From: Bacteroidota bacterium
Lineage (GTDB): Bacteria > Bacteroidota > Bacteroidia > Bacteroidales > Prolixibacteraceae
Reading direction: 5' to 3'
Length of the DNA stretch: 23,220 nucleotides
Assembly (NCBI GenBank): GCA_013203755.1
Contig: JABMPI010000642.1
Location: forward strand, 1 to 23,220
Position 1 is the stretch's first letter. Every line of letters starts with the position of its first letter. The position numbers and the translations under genes are program-made. Shown here one piece after another: positions 8,481 through 16,153 of the stretch. A model generated the notes under the pieces. The model ran no database searches, was not told the DNA's origin, and was given only the letters and a program-made list of their open reading frames with translations.

Positions 8481-9047
8481 TCATAATTTATAGAGAATAC
8501 GAGTAAGGATATTTCGGTGAATACCTAGATAAGATGCAATGTGTTGTCGTTGAAGTTTTTGCGTTAGCTCGGGGTACTCTCGCAGAAACTTTCGAATGCG
8601 CTGTTCTGCATTTAACGATTGAAAAGAGTGGATACGTTCCATTGCCTGAATGTAACTTTCTTCGGCCAAAATACGCACGGTGCGCTCAAATTTAGGTTGA
8701 TTGTCTAATAAAGTTTTAAACTCTTCCTTTTCGATATAAATGAGTTTCGAATCTTCGTAAGCCCGAATAGATTCGGTTGAATTTTTACCGTGATAAAAAC
8801 TCTGATGATTGCTAACAATGAAATTATTTGGAGGAAAAAAGAAACGCGAAATCCATTCTGTTCCACCAGTCGAAAGATAATTGGCATATAAAAAACCTTC
8901 AATCAGAATTCCAATTTTTTTTATTTTCTCGCCATAATCAATAAAATAATCTCCTTTTTTTAACTCAACCACACTGTTTTTTAAATCGAGCGATTCAATT
9001 AAATCGAGGGTGAGTTGGTAACGGGAAATTATCTTTTTCTTATCCAT
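8481..9047 (-). CDS. Crp/Fnr-family transcriptional regulator
   Basis: A 188-residue regulator. Residues ~20-115 form a cyclic-nucleotide-binding-type beta-roll (KKGDYFIDYGEKIKKIGILIEG pattern), followed by a long dimerisation helix (~115-145). A short C-terminal helix-turn-helix lies at ~165-186 (QRQHIASYLGIHRNILTRIL). There is no cysteine set like that of Fnr for an iron-sulfur cluster, so direct oxygen sensing by that route is unlikely. It sits between the aminotransferase gene and the ferredoxin/Vor operon on the same strand, 90 bp after the former. Bacteroidota encode many such Crp-like proteins, mostly with unknown effectors. Confidence 0.88.
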   Translation of the reverse strand: MDKKKIISRYQLTLDLIESLDLKNSVVELKKGDYFIDYGEKIKKIGILIEGFLYANYLSTGGTEWISRFFFPPNNFIVSNHQSFYHGKNSTESIRAYEDSKLIYIEKEEFKTLLDNQPKFERTVRILAEESYIQAMERIHSFQSLNAEQRIRKFLREYPELTQKLQRQHIASYLGIHRNILTRILYKL

Positions 9048-9137
9048 ATTTTTTTTGTGGAAGCAGTATGAGGCGAAAGTAAAAAAATGCCTGACTTACA
9101 GCTTATTATTTTAGCTCGAGTTATAGAAATTAATTAT

Positions 9138-10451
9138 CTATTTTGAATAATTATCGTTAAACAATTTCAAACGCTCTTCCAATTCGCCAAACTGCTCGCG
9201 TTTCACAAACGAAACACAAGCTCTTATTCCCTCTTCGTCGCTTCCGGTATTGTCCAGGGCAATGGCACTAATTCCATAATAAAGTAGGTTTTCAACCAAT
9301 TGATTTCCGGTCATATTTGGGTACGAAATAGTAAAATAAAATCCATCAGCAATTGGCACTTCTATGTCGTTTTTATAAACCAGGCCAAAGCCATTTTCCA
9401 GAAATAAAGCTTTCATAATCTTAGCTTTTTCGCCGTACTCTTTTATCTCTTCCACAAAATTAAAACTTCCTTCATTGGCAGCTTTAAACATAGCTGTTAG
9501 CGCCCATTGCGCCGAATGGCTTGTACCCGAAGAAATGGAATACAACAAACGTAAAGTTACAGTATCTCCAAAAGAAGTTCCTTTAAACCTTTCCTGAAGG
9601 TCTGGATAATCACGATTAAATAATTGGTCTGAAATGGCCATTAAACCACAACGCTGGCCAGCATACGAAAATATTTTTGAACTGGAAATAAACAGAATAT
9701 AATTGTCGGTGTATTTGGCAACCGATGGTTGAAATGGTGCTTCGCCGGGCTTAGATAAATCGATACGAAAATCCATACCAAAATATGCCAGATCTTCCAT
9801 TACAATTACATCGTATTTGTTAGCCAGTTCTCCAATTATTTTTAATTCTTCGTCGTTAAAACAAATCCACGCGGGGTTATTTGGATTAGAGTAGATAATC
9901 GAATTGATATTCCCTTTTGATAAAATACCTTCCAATTTTGCACGTAATTTCTCACCTCTGAAATTAAATACATCAAAGGTTTCGTATTTCATTCCAAGCA
10001 CCATCATTTGTTGCTTTTGAACCGGAAAACCAGGATCGATAAAAAGCGTAGTATCCTTTTTCTTATTAACGTTTCCGGCAGCCATAAATGCAGCAAAAGT
10101 GCCTTGCATGGATCCAACTGTGGCAATACAACCTTGGGCTTTCAAGTCAATATCCAAAAAGTTTTTTATGAATTTTGAAGCCTCCTCCTTTAATGGTTTT
10201 ATTCCGTCCATCATCGGATAAATTGCAGCCACTCCACGTTTCAAAGCTTCAATTTCAGCATTTACTCCAATTTGCGACGGTGGCAATCCGGGAACCCCCA
10301 TCTCCATACGAATGTATTTTACTCCGGTCTCTTCTTCAACTAAATTAACGAGAGCTACAATTTCGCGAATAGAAGCTTTTCCAACGTTAGGGATTCTAAG
10401 CAATTCGATTTTTGAATCTACAACAGTTTTATTTAAAGGAGAATTGTTCAT
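9138..10451 (-). CDS. PLP-dependent class I/II aminotransferase
   Basis: An aminotransferase of 437 aa of fold-type I. The Schiff-base lysine lies in SSSKIFSYAGQR (residue ~259), and YSNPNNPAW and the ED(L)AYFG segment are typical cofactor- and substrate-binding parts. I start it at ATG 10451. The frame can be extended five codons to a TTG at 10466, with less support. It follows prephenate dehydratase and flavodoxin genes on the same strand, so a role in converting phenylpyruvate (or related 2-oxoacids) to the amino acid is a reasonable inference. The amino donor and exact substrate are not visible. A palindromic repeat occupies the upstream gap, so it may have its own promoter or depend on readthrough. 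Confidence 0.88.
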   Translation of the reverse strand: MNNSPLNKTVVDSKIELLRIPNVGKASIREIVALVNLVEEETGVKYIRMEMGVPGLPPSQIGVNAEIEALKRGVAAIYPMMDGIKPLKEEASKFIKNFLDIDLKAQGCIATVGSMQGTFAAFMAAGNVNKKKDTTLFIDPGFPVQKQQMMVLGMKYETFDVFNFRGEKLRAKLEGILSKGNINSIIYSNPNNPAWICFNDEELKIIGELANKYDVIVMEDLAYFGMDFRIDLSKPGEAPFQPSVAKYTDNYILFISSSKIFSYAGQRCGLMAISDQLFNRDYPDLQERFKGTSFGDTVTLRLLYSISSGTSHSAQWALTAMFKAANEGSFNFVEEIKEYGEKAKIMKALFLENGFGLVYKNDIEVPIADGFYFTISYPNMTGNQLVENLLYYGISAIALDNTGSDEEGIRACVSFVKREQFGELEERLKLFNDNYSK

Positions 10452-10502
10452 TTTTGATGAGTTCAAAGTTTAAGATTCAAAGTTTAAAGTACTCACCCCA
10501 TT

Positions 10503-10576
10503 TGTCATTTCGAAAGAGACACGACTGAGAAATCTGTTCATTATTATACAGATTCCTCTCTGCGTTCGAAATGACA
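10503..10576. repeat. Palindromic dispersed repeat, family A, copy 1
   Basis: A 74-bp imperfect palindrome bounded by TGTCATTTCGAA (10503-10514) and TTCGAAATGACA (10565-10576), a perfect 12-bp terminal inverted repeat. Inside, AATCTGT pairs with ACAGATT. A second copy with the same ends lies at 22596-22672. It looks like a small non-autonomous palindromic element (REP/MITE-like). It sits between the flavodoxin and aminotransferase genes. Confidence 0.85.
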
Positions 10577-10595
10577 GCAAGTAATTCTGTATTAT

Positions 10596-11120
10596 TTAGA
10601 ATCCAAAATCAGGTTTGATAAGTTCAACCCAGGCAGCAATTCTTTCGTCTGTTAATTCAGGTTCAAAATCTTCGTCAATTGGCAAACCGATAAATTCTTC
10701 GTCTATTACAGCTTCCGATTCATCGAATTCGTAACCTTCAACAGAAACTTTTCCGACTAAAACCGCACCGTTATTAATAAGCTCTCTACCAACCAATCCA
10801 ATGTGGTCAACAAAACCGTGAGCATAAGTTACATGATCGCCCAAACCAAAAACAGCGACTGTCTTTTTAGCAAAATTTATTTTTTTAATCTCAGGCAAAA
10901 ACTTCGCCCAATCGTTGCTGGAAAATTCAGAGTCCCAGGTATCTTTTCCTACGGTTGAAACCCCAAATATAATTTTGTCGAATTTCTCTAAATCTGCTAC
11001 GGAAGCATCTTTAACAGCTACCATTTCTACTTTATCTTTGCCAATGGCATCTTTAATTTTATCGGCTACACGGTTCACAGCACCTCCAATTGGACCATAA
11101 AAAATTGCTATTTTGCTCAT
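10596..11120 (-). CDS. Flavodoxin-family protein with altered phosphate loop
   Basis: A 174-residue long-chain flavodoxin-like protein, expected to bind FMN and shuttle low-potential electrons. The FMN-ring loops are recognisable: FGVSTVGKDTWDSEFSSNDW (the 60s loop) and FGLGDHVTYAHGFVDHIG (the 90s loop). The N-terminal phosphate loop, usually T/S-x-T-G-x-T, reads YGPIGGAVNR at residues 8-17 and lacks the usual hydroxyl residues, so FMN binding may differ. It begins 27 bp after the prephenate dehydratase stop, consistent with one transcript. Its electron partner could be the nearby Vor complex, but this is inference. Confidence 0.85.
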   Translation of the reverse strand: MSKIAIFYGPIGGAVNRVADKIKDAIGKDKVEMVAVKDASVADLEKFDKIIFGVSTVGKDTWDSEFSSNDWAKFLPEIKKINFAKKTVAVFGLGDHVTYAHGFVDHIGLVGRELINNGAVLVGKVSVEGYEFDESEAVIDEEFIGLPIDEDFEPELTDERIAAWVELIKPDFGF

Positions 11121-11147
11121 ACTATTTCGTTTAAATTCTAATTGTTT

Positions 11148-11984
11148 TTATTCATTATCAATGTTCAACTCACCACGAACATATTCACCCAAAATTGAAA
11201 GGCTTGAAGCACCTTTCAGAATTTCGTGGATTGCTTTATCGTAGTTCTCGAAATTGCTCCATTCAATATCAACATGGAATGTATATTCTTTAGGTTTCCC
11301 AATAATTGGAACCGATTGAATTTTTGTAAGGTTTATTTTATTCTTTGCTAAAGTATTTAATACTCTTGCCAGTGCCCCGTGAAAGTGGCCAACTTCAAAG
11401 CAAAGGGAAGCTTTGTTTGTATCTTTCGTATCGTTCCCATGTTTAGAAAGAATCAGAAACCGGGTATAATTCTTTTTATTGGTTTCTATTCCTGTTTCTA
11501 AAACCTCAAGTCCATACAATTTTGCCGACCTTAAATTTGCAATCGCCGCAGCATCTTTTGGTATTTCTTCTGAAATGAATTTAGCTGAAGCCGCTGTATC
11601 CATTCCTTCGTGTAAACGTGCGTTTGAATAATACTTCTCGATAAACTCTATTGACTGTTGCAATGCAATGGGATGCGAGTAAATTTCTTTAATATCTTTT
11701 GGCTTTACTCCATGAGAAACCATCAGATTCATTTGAATGTGAATGTAAATTTCGCCAATAATACGAAGATGATAATCCCTGATTAACTGATAATTCTTTA
11801 ACAAACTACCTGCAATTGAGTTTTCAATAGCCATAACAGCAATCTCAACTTTATCCTTATCAATCATTTCACATACGCTGGTAAACGATTTGCATTCAAC
11901 CACTTCAATTTCCTCATCAAAATATTTAAGAGCCGCATCTTCATGAAAAGAGCCAGCAATTCCCTGTACAGCAATTCGCTTCAT
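11148..11984 (-). CDS. pheA: Prephenate dehydratase
   Basis: A monofunctional prephenate dehydratase (278 aa), converting prephenate to phenylpyruvate for phenylalanine synthesis. The catalytic domain opens with GIAGSFHEDAA, carries MAIENSIAGS near residue 53 and the catalytic TRF in NYTRFLIL near residue 174. A C-terminal ACT domain begins around residue 190 (GALARVLNTLAKNKINLTKIQS pattern), the usual site of phenylalanine feedback. There is no chorismate mutase domain. It heads a likely pheA-flavodoxin-aminotransferase unit. Confidence 0.94.
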   Translation of the reverse strand: MKRIAVQGIAGSFHEDAALKYFDEEIEVVECKSFTSVCEMIDKDKVEIAVMAIENSIAGSLLKNYQLIRDYHLRIIGEIYIHIQMNLMVSHGVKPKDIKEIYSHPIALQQSIEFIEKYYSNARLHEGMDTAASAKFISEEIPKDAAAIANLRSAKLYGLEVLETGIETNKKNYTRFLILSKHGNDTKDTNKASLCFEVGHFHGALARVLNTLAKNKINLTKIQSVPIIGKPKEYTFHVDIEWSNFENYDKAIHEILKGASSLSILGEYVRGELNIDNE

Positions 11985-12004
11985 TTAGTAATTTTTATTG
12001 AACA

Positions 12005-12012
12005 CAAAGATA
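12005..12012 (-). promoter_or_regulatory. TAnnTTTG promoter box for pheA
   Basis: The minus strand reads TATCTTTG, an exact -7 consensus, giving a start about 15 nt before the pheA ATG. I see no good TTG at the -33 distance, so confidence is moderate. Confidence 0.4.
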
Positions 12013-12073
12013 AAAATTCTATGGATAGTACGCAGTGTTGAGCCGTTTTACCAGCAATAAAAAAAATCTTTAG

Positions 12074-12257
12074 TTAATAGCTTTCGTCGGTAACTAAAAG
12101 TTCAGCTTTGTATTTTTGTAAAACATCTATACATTTTCGAACATCAACTGTTCGAATTACGACAACCGCACCGGTTTCATTCATTTTTGAGAATACCTGT
12201 TATTCGTTAAAAATTAGAAATTCTATTTTCCAGAAATACCGAGATTTCGAATGCCAT
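12074..12257 (-). pseudogene. Remnant of a tandem-ACT amino-acid-binding protein
   Basis: Two fragments of one gene survive. From ATG 12257 the frame reads MAFEISVFLENRISNF and stops at 12207; this opening matches small ACT-domain proteins (I-S-V-F-L-E-N). A second fragment, shifted by one base, runs to a TAA at 12074-12076 and contains AVVVIRTVDVRKCIDVL and a LLVTDE tail, the usual C-terminus of the same family (the last ACT beta-alpha-beta). Intact relatives are about 140 residues, so roughly 240 bp of the middle has been lost with a frame change. Family assignment is from memory of the pattern, without a database search. Confidence 0.65.
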
Positions 12258-12284
12258 AGTTTTTGCTTTTTTAAACGCAATAAA

Positions 12285-12317
12285 AGGCTGTCCATTTTAT
12301 AATCTAATGGACAGCCT
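12285..12317 (-). terminator. Strong intrinsic terminator after the split porin gene
   Basis: AGGCTGTCCATT (12285-12296) and AATGGACAGCCT (12306-12317) form a perfect 12-bp stem with a 9-nt loop. On the minus strand the stem is followed by TTTTATTG. It lies 36 bp beyond the porin stop and insulates the ACT remnant and pheA. Confidence 0.85.
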
Positions 12318-12353
12318 CGTAAAAGTTAATTCGTGTAAAATTAGCAGGAATTA

Positions 12354-13586
12354 TTAAAAATTGTATGCTATGGAAAGCATATTTCTAAAGTTTGTTGCAC
12401 TTTCTGTATTTTTAACCTTTCCTAAATCGTTATAATCGATATCGCCGTAGGCTGCAGTTGTCCAGCTCATTTCCCATCCAAACATAAAATTTTTGAAGGT
12501 GTAAATTAATTGGGGCGAAATTTTATACATCATATCAACATCGGTTGCAAATCCATAAAATTCACCAACAGGATTTTCCGAGGTTCCTAAATTTTTTAAA
12601 TATCCCGCAAACAATCCAAATTTCCATGCTTCTCCATACGTAAAGTTCACCCAGTTGTATATGTGGTTTAATGGAGTATAAGTTTAGGCTCCGGTTAATG
12701 AATTTAAAGAAGCCACAGCATAACCACTGGGCAGCAAACTCTCACAAACATTTTGCCCATACATCGATTTTGCCTTGAATAAGAATTTATCTTTTGAATA
12801 CTTCAGGTAAACAATCGCTGCTACTGTACTCAGGTTTTCTGTTGTTTTAAAAGTTCCACTGGTACCGCTAGTTGAAGTGCGTGGTTGAATCACTTTCCAA
12901 TCGAATGCTGTTCCCAAAACCCAATTATCATTATAATATTGAATCTGAGCATGCAAATTTGGTGCTAAAGCATCGCGTTGATATTGATATGTTTTACCGT
13001 TTGGCCCCCGATTTGCATATTGAAACTGATAGACAGCTGCGGCTATAAAATCAATATTATTGCTTAATTGGTGAGTTAGACGTAATTGGGGACTTCGGTT
13101 GAATACCTGAAAAGGAAGACCTGTATTTTCATTTAAAGTACTCGGGTAAACCTTTTCAATAAATGTTGGATGCCAGGTACGTCCAAACAAAAGTTTGGTT
13201 TTTGACCATACAAATTGTGCGTATGCATGTCTAAAACGCAAACTGTTGGTCACTGTTCCACCTGTAAAATCGACTTCAACATAAGCTCCAATTTGTGCTT
13301 TGCCCATTTCCAGACCCGAAAATCGCGTTCCAAATCGTGTAAATGTATTTAAAAAATGGGCACTTGGTTGCGAATTAATATCCTCCCCGTTTGAATCGTA
13401 AGACGGTTTTAAGGGATATATTTCCAACAAATTGTCGCAGGCAACCATACTCCTGCGCGAGTCAAAAATAAAATCGTTACGAACAAACCCGGAAAGTTCT
13501 ACTTTAATATTTTTTGACGTTAAAAAACCCTGAGAAAATGAATTTATGGATAAAACCATTAATAAAAATGAAAGTATCTTTTTCAT
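12354..13586 (-). pseudogene. Outer-membrane porin interrupted by an in-frame stop
   Basis: A single frame of 411 codons encodes a porin-like beta-barrel protein, but codon 301 is TAA (12684-12686). The start MKKILSFLLMVLSINSFSQG (ATG 13586) is a signal peptide. Upstream residues in the longer frame to 13673 are unlikely to be translated. The barrel part shows alternating strands and the FGRTWHP segment, reminiscent of DcaP-like porins; this assignment is tentative. After the stop the same frame continues with barrel-like sequence and ends in NMLSIAYNF, a typical C-terminal aromatic outer-membrane signal. The two halves were therefore one gene until recently. The truncated 300-residue product would lack its C-terminal strands. 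A sequencing error is the alternative. Confidence 0.82.
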
Positions 13587-13775
13587 AATTTTGAAGTTAA
13601 GAAGATCGGTTAATATGAATTGCCTGAAGTACATCAAACAAATTGATTTTAATTTGAATGTTAAAATTAACACATTTAGAATATTCTTGCTCTAAATGCA
13701 AATTGTTAAAAAACATAGAATGCTTATTTATTTTGATTTTAAATAATTAAGAAGCAAGAATGTAAATTCCAAATT

Positions 13776-13793
13776 TTGTAACATCTGTTACAA
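13776..13793. promoter_or_regulatory. Crp/Fnr-type operator upstream of nrfH
   Basis: TTGTAACATCTGTTACAA is a perfect 7-4-7 dyad centred at 13784.5. The centre is about 41.5 bp before the start predicted from the TATATTTG box, the classical position for activation by Crp/Fnr proteins overlapping the polymerase -35/-33 contact. No -33 TTG is present, consistent with activator dependence. Confidence 0.7.
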
Positions 13794-13812
13794 TTAGAAG
13801 GTATAAAATGGG

Positions 13813-13820
13813 TATATTTG
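13813..13820 (+). promoter_or_regulatory. TAnnTTTG promoter box for nrfHA
   Basis: TATATTTG is an exact -7 consensus. Transcription would start near 13826, about 21 nt before ATG 13847. The box lies downstream of the alternative ATG at 13808, which would then not be on the message. Confidence 0.6.
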
Positions 13821-13846
13821 TTCCATCAATTAACGCCGCATTAAAT

Positions 13847-14422
13847 ATGATTAAAAGACTTCTACCACCAATAAAATGGAGATTACCCGTTATGATAATT
13901 TCAAGTGTTTTTCTTGGACTTATTTTATTTCTTCTTTATGTCTCAAAAGCTTATTCATATCTTTCCGACAATCCAAACACATGCATGAATTGCCATATTA
14001 TGGCTCCGCAATATGCAACCTGGTTTCACAGTTCGCACCGCGAAGTTGCACATTGTAACGATTGTCATGTTCCACACAACAATGTATTTAACAAGTATTA
14101 TTTCAAAGCAAAAGATGGAATGAGACATGCTACAATGTTTACCCTTCGAAAAGAACCACAGGTGATATTTATTAGAGAGGAAGGTGCAGAAGTAGTACAC
14201 AAGAATTGTATTCGCTGTCATTCGAAATTATTGACCGACCCAAAACTTGCATCTACTGTTGCAGAACACAACGGACATCGCACAGATAGAAAATGTTGGG
14301 AGTGCCATCGCGAAGTTCCACACGGACGGGTAAATAGTTTGTCGAGCGTACCCAACGCAAAAGTTCCGCTGCCGGAAAGCCCGGTTCCGGATTGGATAAA
14401 AGAATATACAAATAACAACTAA
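13847..14422 (+). CDS. nrfH: Cytochrome c nitrite reductase small subunit (NapC/NirT family)
   Basis: A membrane-anchored tetrahaem quinol dehydrogenase of 191 aa that passes electrons from menaquinol to NrfA. One N-terminal transmembrane helix (~13-33) is followed by four haem motifs: CMNCH (46-50), CNDCH (70-74), CIRCH (121-125) and CWECH (150-154). I prefer ATG 13847 over ATG 13808, because it gives the usual NrfH N-terminus and because a promoter box lies between the two. The nrfA start is 10 bp after its stop, so the two genes are co-transcribed. Confidence 0.94.
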   Translation: MIKRLLPPIKWRLPVMIISSVFLGLILFLLYVSKAYSYLSDNPNTCMNCHIMAPQYATWFHSSHREVAHCNDCHVPHNNVFNKYYFKAKDGMRHATMFTLRKEPQVIFIREEGAEVVHKNCIRCHSKLLTDPKLASTVAEHNGHRTDRKCWECHREVPHGRVNSLSSVPNAKVPLPESPVPDWIKEYTNNN

Positions 14423-14432
14423 TACTACACAA

Positions 14433-15956
14433 ATGAGTTCAAATTTAAAAATCACGGAAAAACGACCATGGTTAGCATGGTTTCTATTTTCAGCAACCGT
14501 TGTGGTTGTTTTCGTACTTGGATTGCTTGCTTCTTCGATTGTTGAACGACGCACAGAAGCAGCTTACGTAAATGTTCCTAAAACAGAAATTAGTGCTTTC
14601 GAACCCAGAAACGAGGTTTGGGGCCAAAATTATCCACGCGAGTTTCAATCGTACTATGGTACTGCCGACACAACGTTTAGAAGCAAGTACAACGGAAATT
14701 CAACGATTGACATGTTGGAAGTTGACCCACGACTAGTAGTTCTTTGGGCCGGGTACGGTTTTTCAAAAGATTACAATCAAGGGCGCGGTCATTATTATGC
14801 CATTTCCGATGTTCAAAACACATTACGTACCGGTGCACCAACATCGAAAACCGATGGTCCCATGCCGGCAACTTGTATGACTTGTAAAAGTCCTGACGTT
14901 CCGAGGTTAATGAATAAAATAGGTGTAGCTCAATTTTATACTGGAAAATGGGCTGGATTAGGTGCCGAGATCGTAAATCCCATTGGTTGTGCCGATTGCC
15001 ACGATGCAGAAACGATGAACCTAACGATAACACGTCCGGCTTTGGTTGAAGCTTTTGAAAGAATGGGAAAAGACATTAAAAAAGCAAGTCATCAAGATAT
15101 GCGTAGTTTAGTTTGCGCACAGTGCCATGTTGAATATTACTTCGACAAAAAAGTTGTAGAAGGAGCTAATTATTTAAAACTTCCCTGGGATAACGGATTT
15201 TCGGCGGAAAATATGGAAGAATATTACGACAATATTGAATTTAGTGACTGGACACACTCCATAAGTAAGGCTCCAATGCTAAAAGCACAGCACCCTGGTT
15301 ACGAAATCCATTCAACCGGAATTCATGCACAACGTGGTGTTTCTTGCGCCGATTGCCACATGCCTTACAAAAGCGAAGGTGGACAAAAATTTACCGATCA
15401 TAAAATGCAGTCGCCACTTAATAATATTGCCAGTTCGTGCCAGGTTTGTCACCGCGAAGAAGGTGCCACTTTAATGGCAAATGTTTACGACCGCCAAGAT
15501 AAAATAATTGAAAACAGAGATAAACTGGAAGAGGTATTGGTTCGTGCGCATGTTGAAGCTAAAAAAGCATGGGATTTAGGAGCATCTGAAAAACAAATGC
15601 AGGATATATTAATGGGAATCAGACATGCTCAGTGGCGTTGGGATTATGCTGCTGCAAGTCATGGTGGTTCGTTTCATTCGCCAATAGAATTAGGAAGAGT
15701 TATTTCTACCGGAATTACAATTGGACAGGAAACGCGCATTCAACTTGCACGTTTACTTGCCAGTCTTAATTTTAATCAGGAAATTCCATATCCTGATATT
15801 TCAACAAAAGAAAAAGCACAGGAATTTATTGGCTTAGACATGGACAAATTAAATTCGGATAAAAAGGAATTTCTAAAAACCGTTCTTCCCGGATGGGAAA
15901 AAGAGGCTGCTGAGAGAGAAAAAACTTACAATGTTGTAGCAAGCGGCAAGGAATAA
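14433..15956 (+). CDS. nrfA: Ammonia-forming cytochrome c nitrite reductase
   Basis: The catalytic pentahaem subunit (507 aa) reducing nitrite to ammonium with six electrons on the periplasmic side. It has an N-terminal hydrophobic anchor or signal (~11-31). The active-site haem motif CMTCK with the lysine ligand is at 148-152, and CADCH (186), CAQCH (228), CADCH (305) and CQVCH (336) bind the others. VEYYF after the third motif and LKAQHPG at ~285 carry the tyrosine and the calcium-site residues of the calcium-dependent NrfA type, and HSTGIH supplies the active-site histidine region. No cytochrome c maturation genes follow in the window, although they often accompany nrfHA in Bacteroidota. 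Confidence 0.96.
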   Translation: MSSNLKITEKRPWLAWFLFSATVVVVFVLGLLASSIVERRTEAAYVNVPKTEISAFEPRNEVWGQNYPREFQSYYGTADTTFRSKYNGNSTIDMLEVDPRLVVLWAGYGFSKDYNQGRGHYYAISDVQNTLRTGAPTSKTDGPMPATCMTCKSPDVPRLMNKIGVAQFYTGKWAGLGAEIVNPIGCADCHDAETMNLTITRPALVEAFERMGKDIKKASHQDMRSLVCAQCHVEYYFDKKVVEGANYLKLPWDNGFSAENMEEYYDNIEFSDWTHSISKAPMLKAQHPGYEIHSTGIHAQRGVSCADCHMPYKSEGGQKFTDHKMQSPLNNIASSCQVCHREEGATLMANVYDRQDKIIENRDKLEEVLVRAHVEAKKAWDLGASEKQMQDILMGIRHAQWRWDYAAASHGGSFHSPIELGRVISTGITIGQETRIQLARLLASLNFNQEIPYPDISTKEKAQEFIGLDMDKLNSDKKEFLKTVLPGWEKEAAEREKTYNVVASGKE

Positions 15957-16130
15957 AGAAAGATTGAAGGGATTGAAAATAGATTGAAAAGAAAGATTGA
16001 TTTTGATTGAGAGAAGATTGATGAGAATAAAAAATGACTGTTTTTTCAATTCAATATTATCAATCTCAATTCAATCCCTTCAATCTATTATCAAACTCAA
16101 ATCAATCTATTTTCAATCTTATCAATCAAA
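15957..16130. repeat. GATTGA / TCAATC inverted low-complexity repeat zone
   Basis: Between nrfA and the next porin, six GATTGA units occur on the left arm (15962-16021) and a comparable set of TCAATC units on the right arm (from ~16050). The arms contain long perfect complements: AGATTGAAGGGATTGAA (15961-15977) with 16070-16086, and GATTGAAAATAGATTGA (15971-15987) with 16102-16118. The transcript could form several alternative long hairpins. A reading frame from 16034 runs through the right arm but begins before the signal peptide and is not considered coding. Confidence 0.85.
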
Positions 16131-16153
16131 AAAATAACTATAAAAATCAAAAA

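Noticed and set aside
10452..10466. TTG start for the aminotransferase
   Set aside because: An ATG five codons downstream gives a normal N-terminus; nothing supports the extra residues.
12684..12686. Recoding of the TAA as an amino acid
   Set aside because: TAA is not a known selenocysteine or pyrrolysine codon in bacteria, and no recoding structure is evident; mutation or error is simpler.
13659..13672. TGTTAA-AA-TTAACA palindrome in the divergent porin-nrfH region
   Set aside because: A 14-bp AT-rich dyad can easily occur by chance here and has no promoter box at a meaningful distance.
13808..13846. Upstream ATG for nrfH
   Set aside because: A consensus promoter box lies inside this stretch and the internal ATG gives the family-typical N-terminus.
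14228..14554. Antisense reading frames over nrfH and nrfA
   Set aside because: They are shadows of well-supported haem-protein genes with no recognisable domains.
16034..16153. N-terminal extension of the alginate-export-like porin
   Set aside because: It is translated repeat sequence (rich in S, N, Q) in front of a complete signal peptide.
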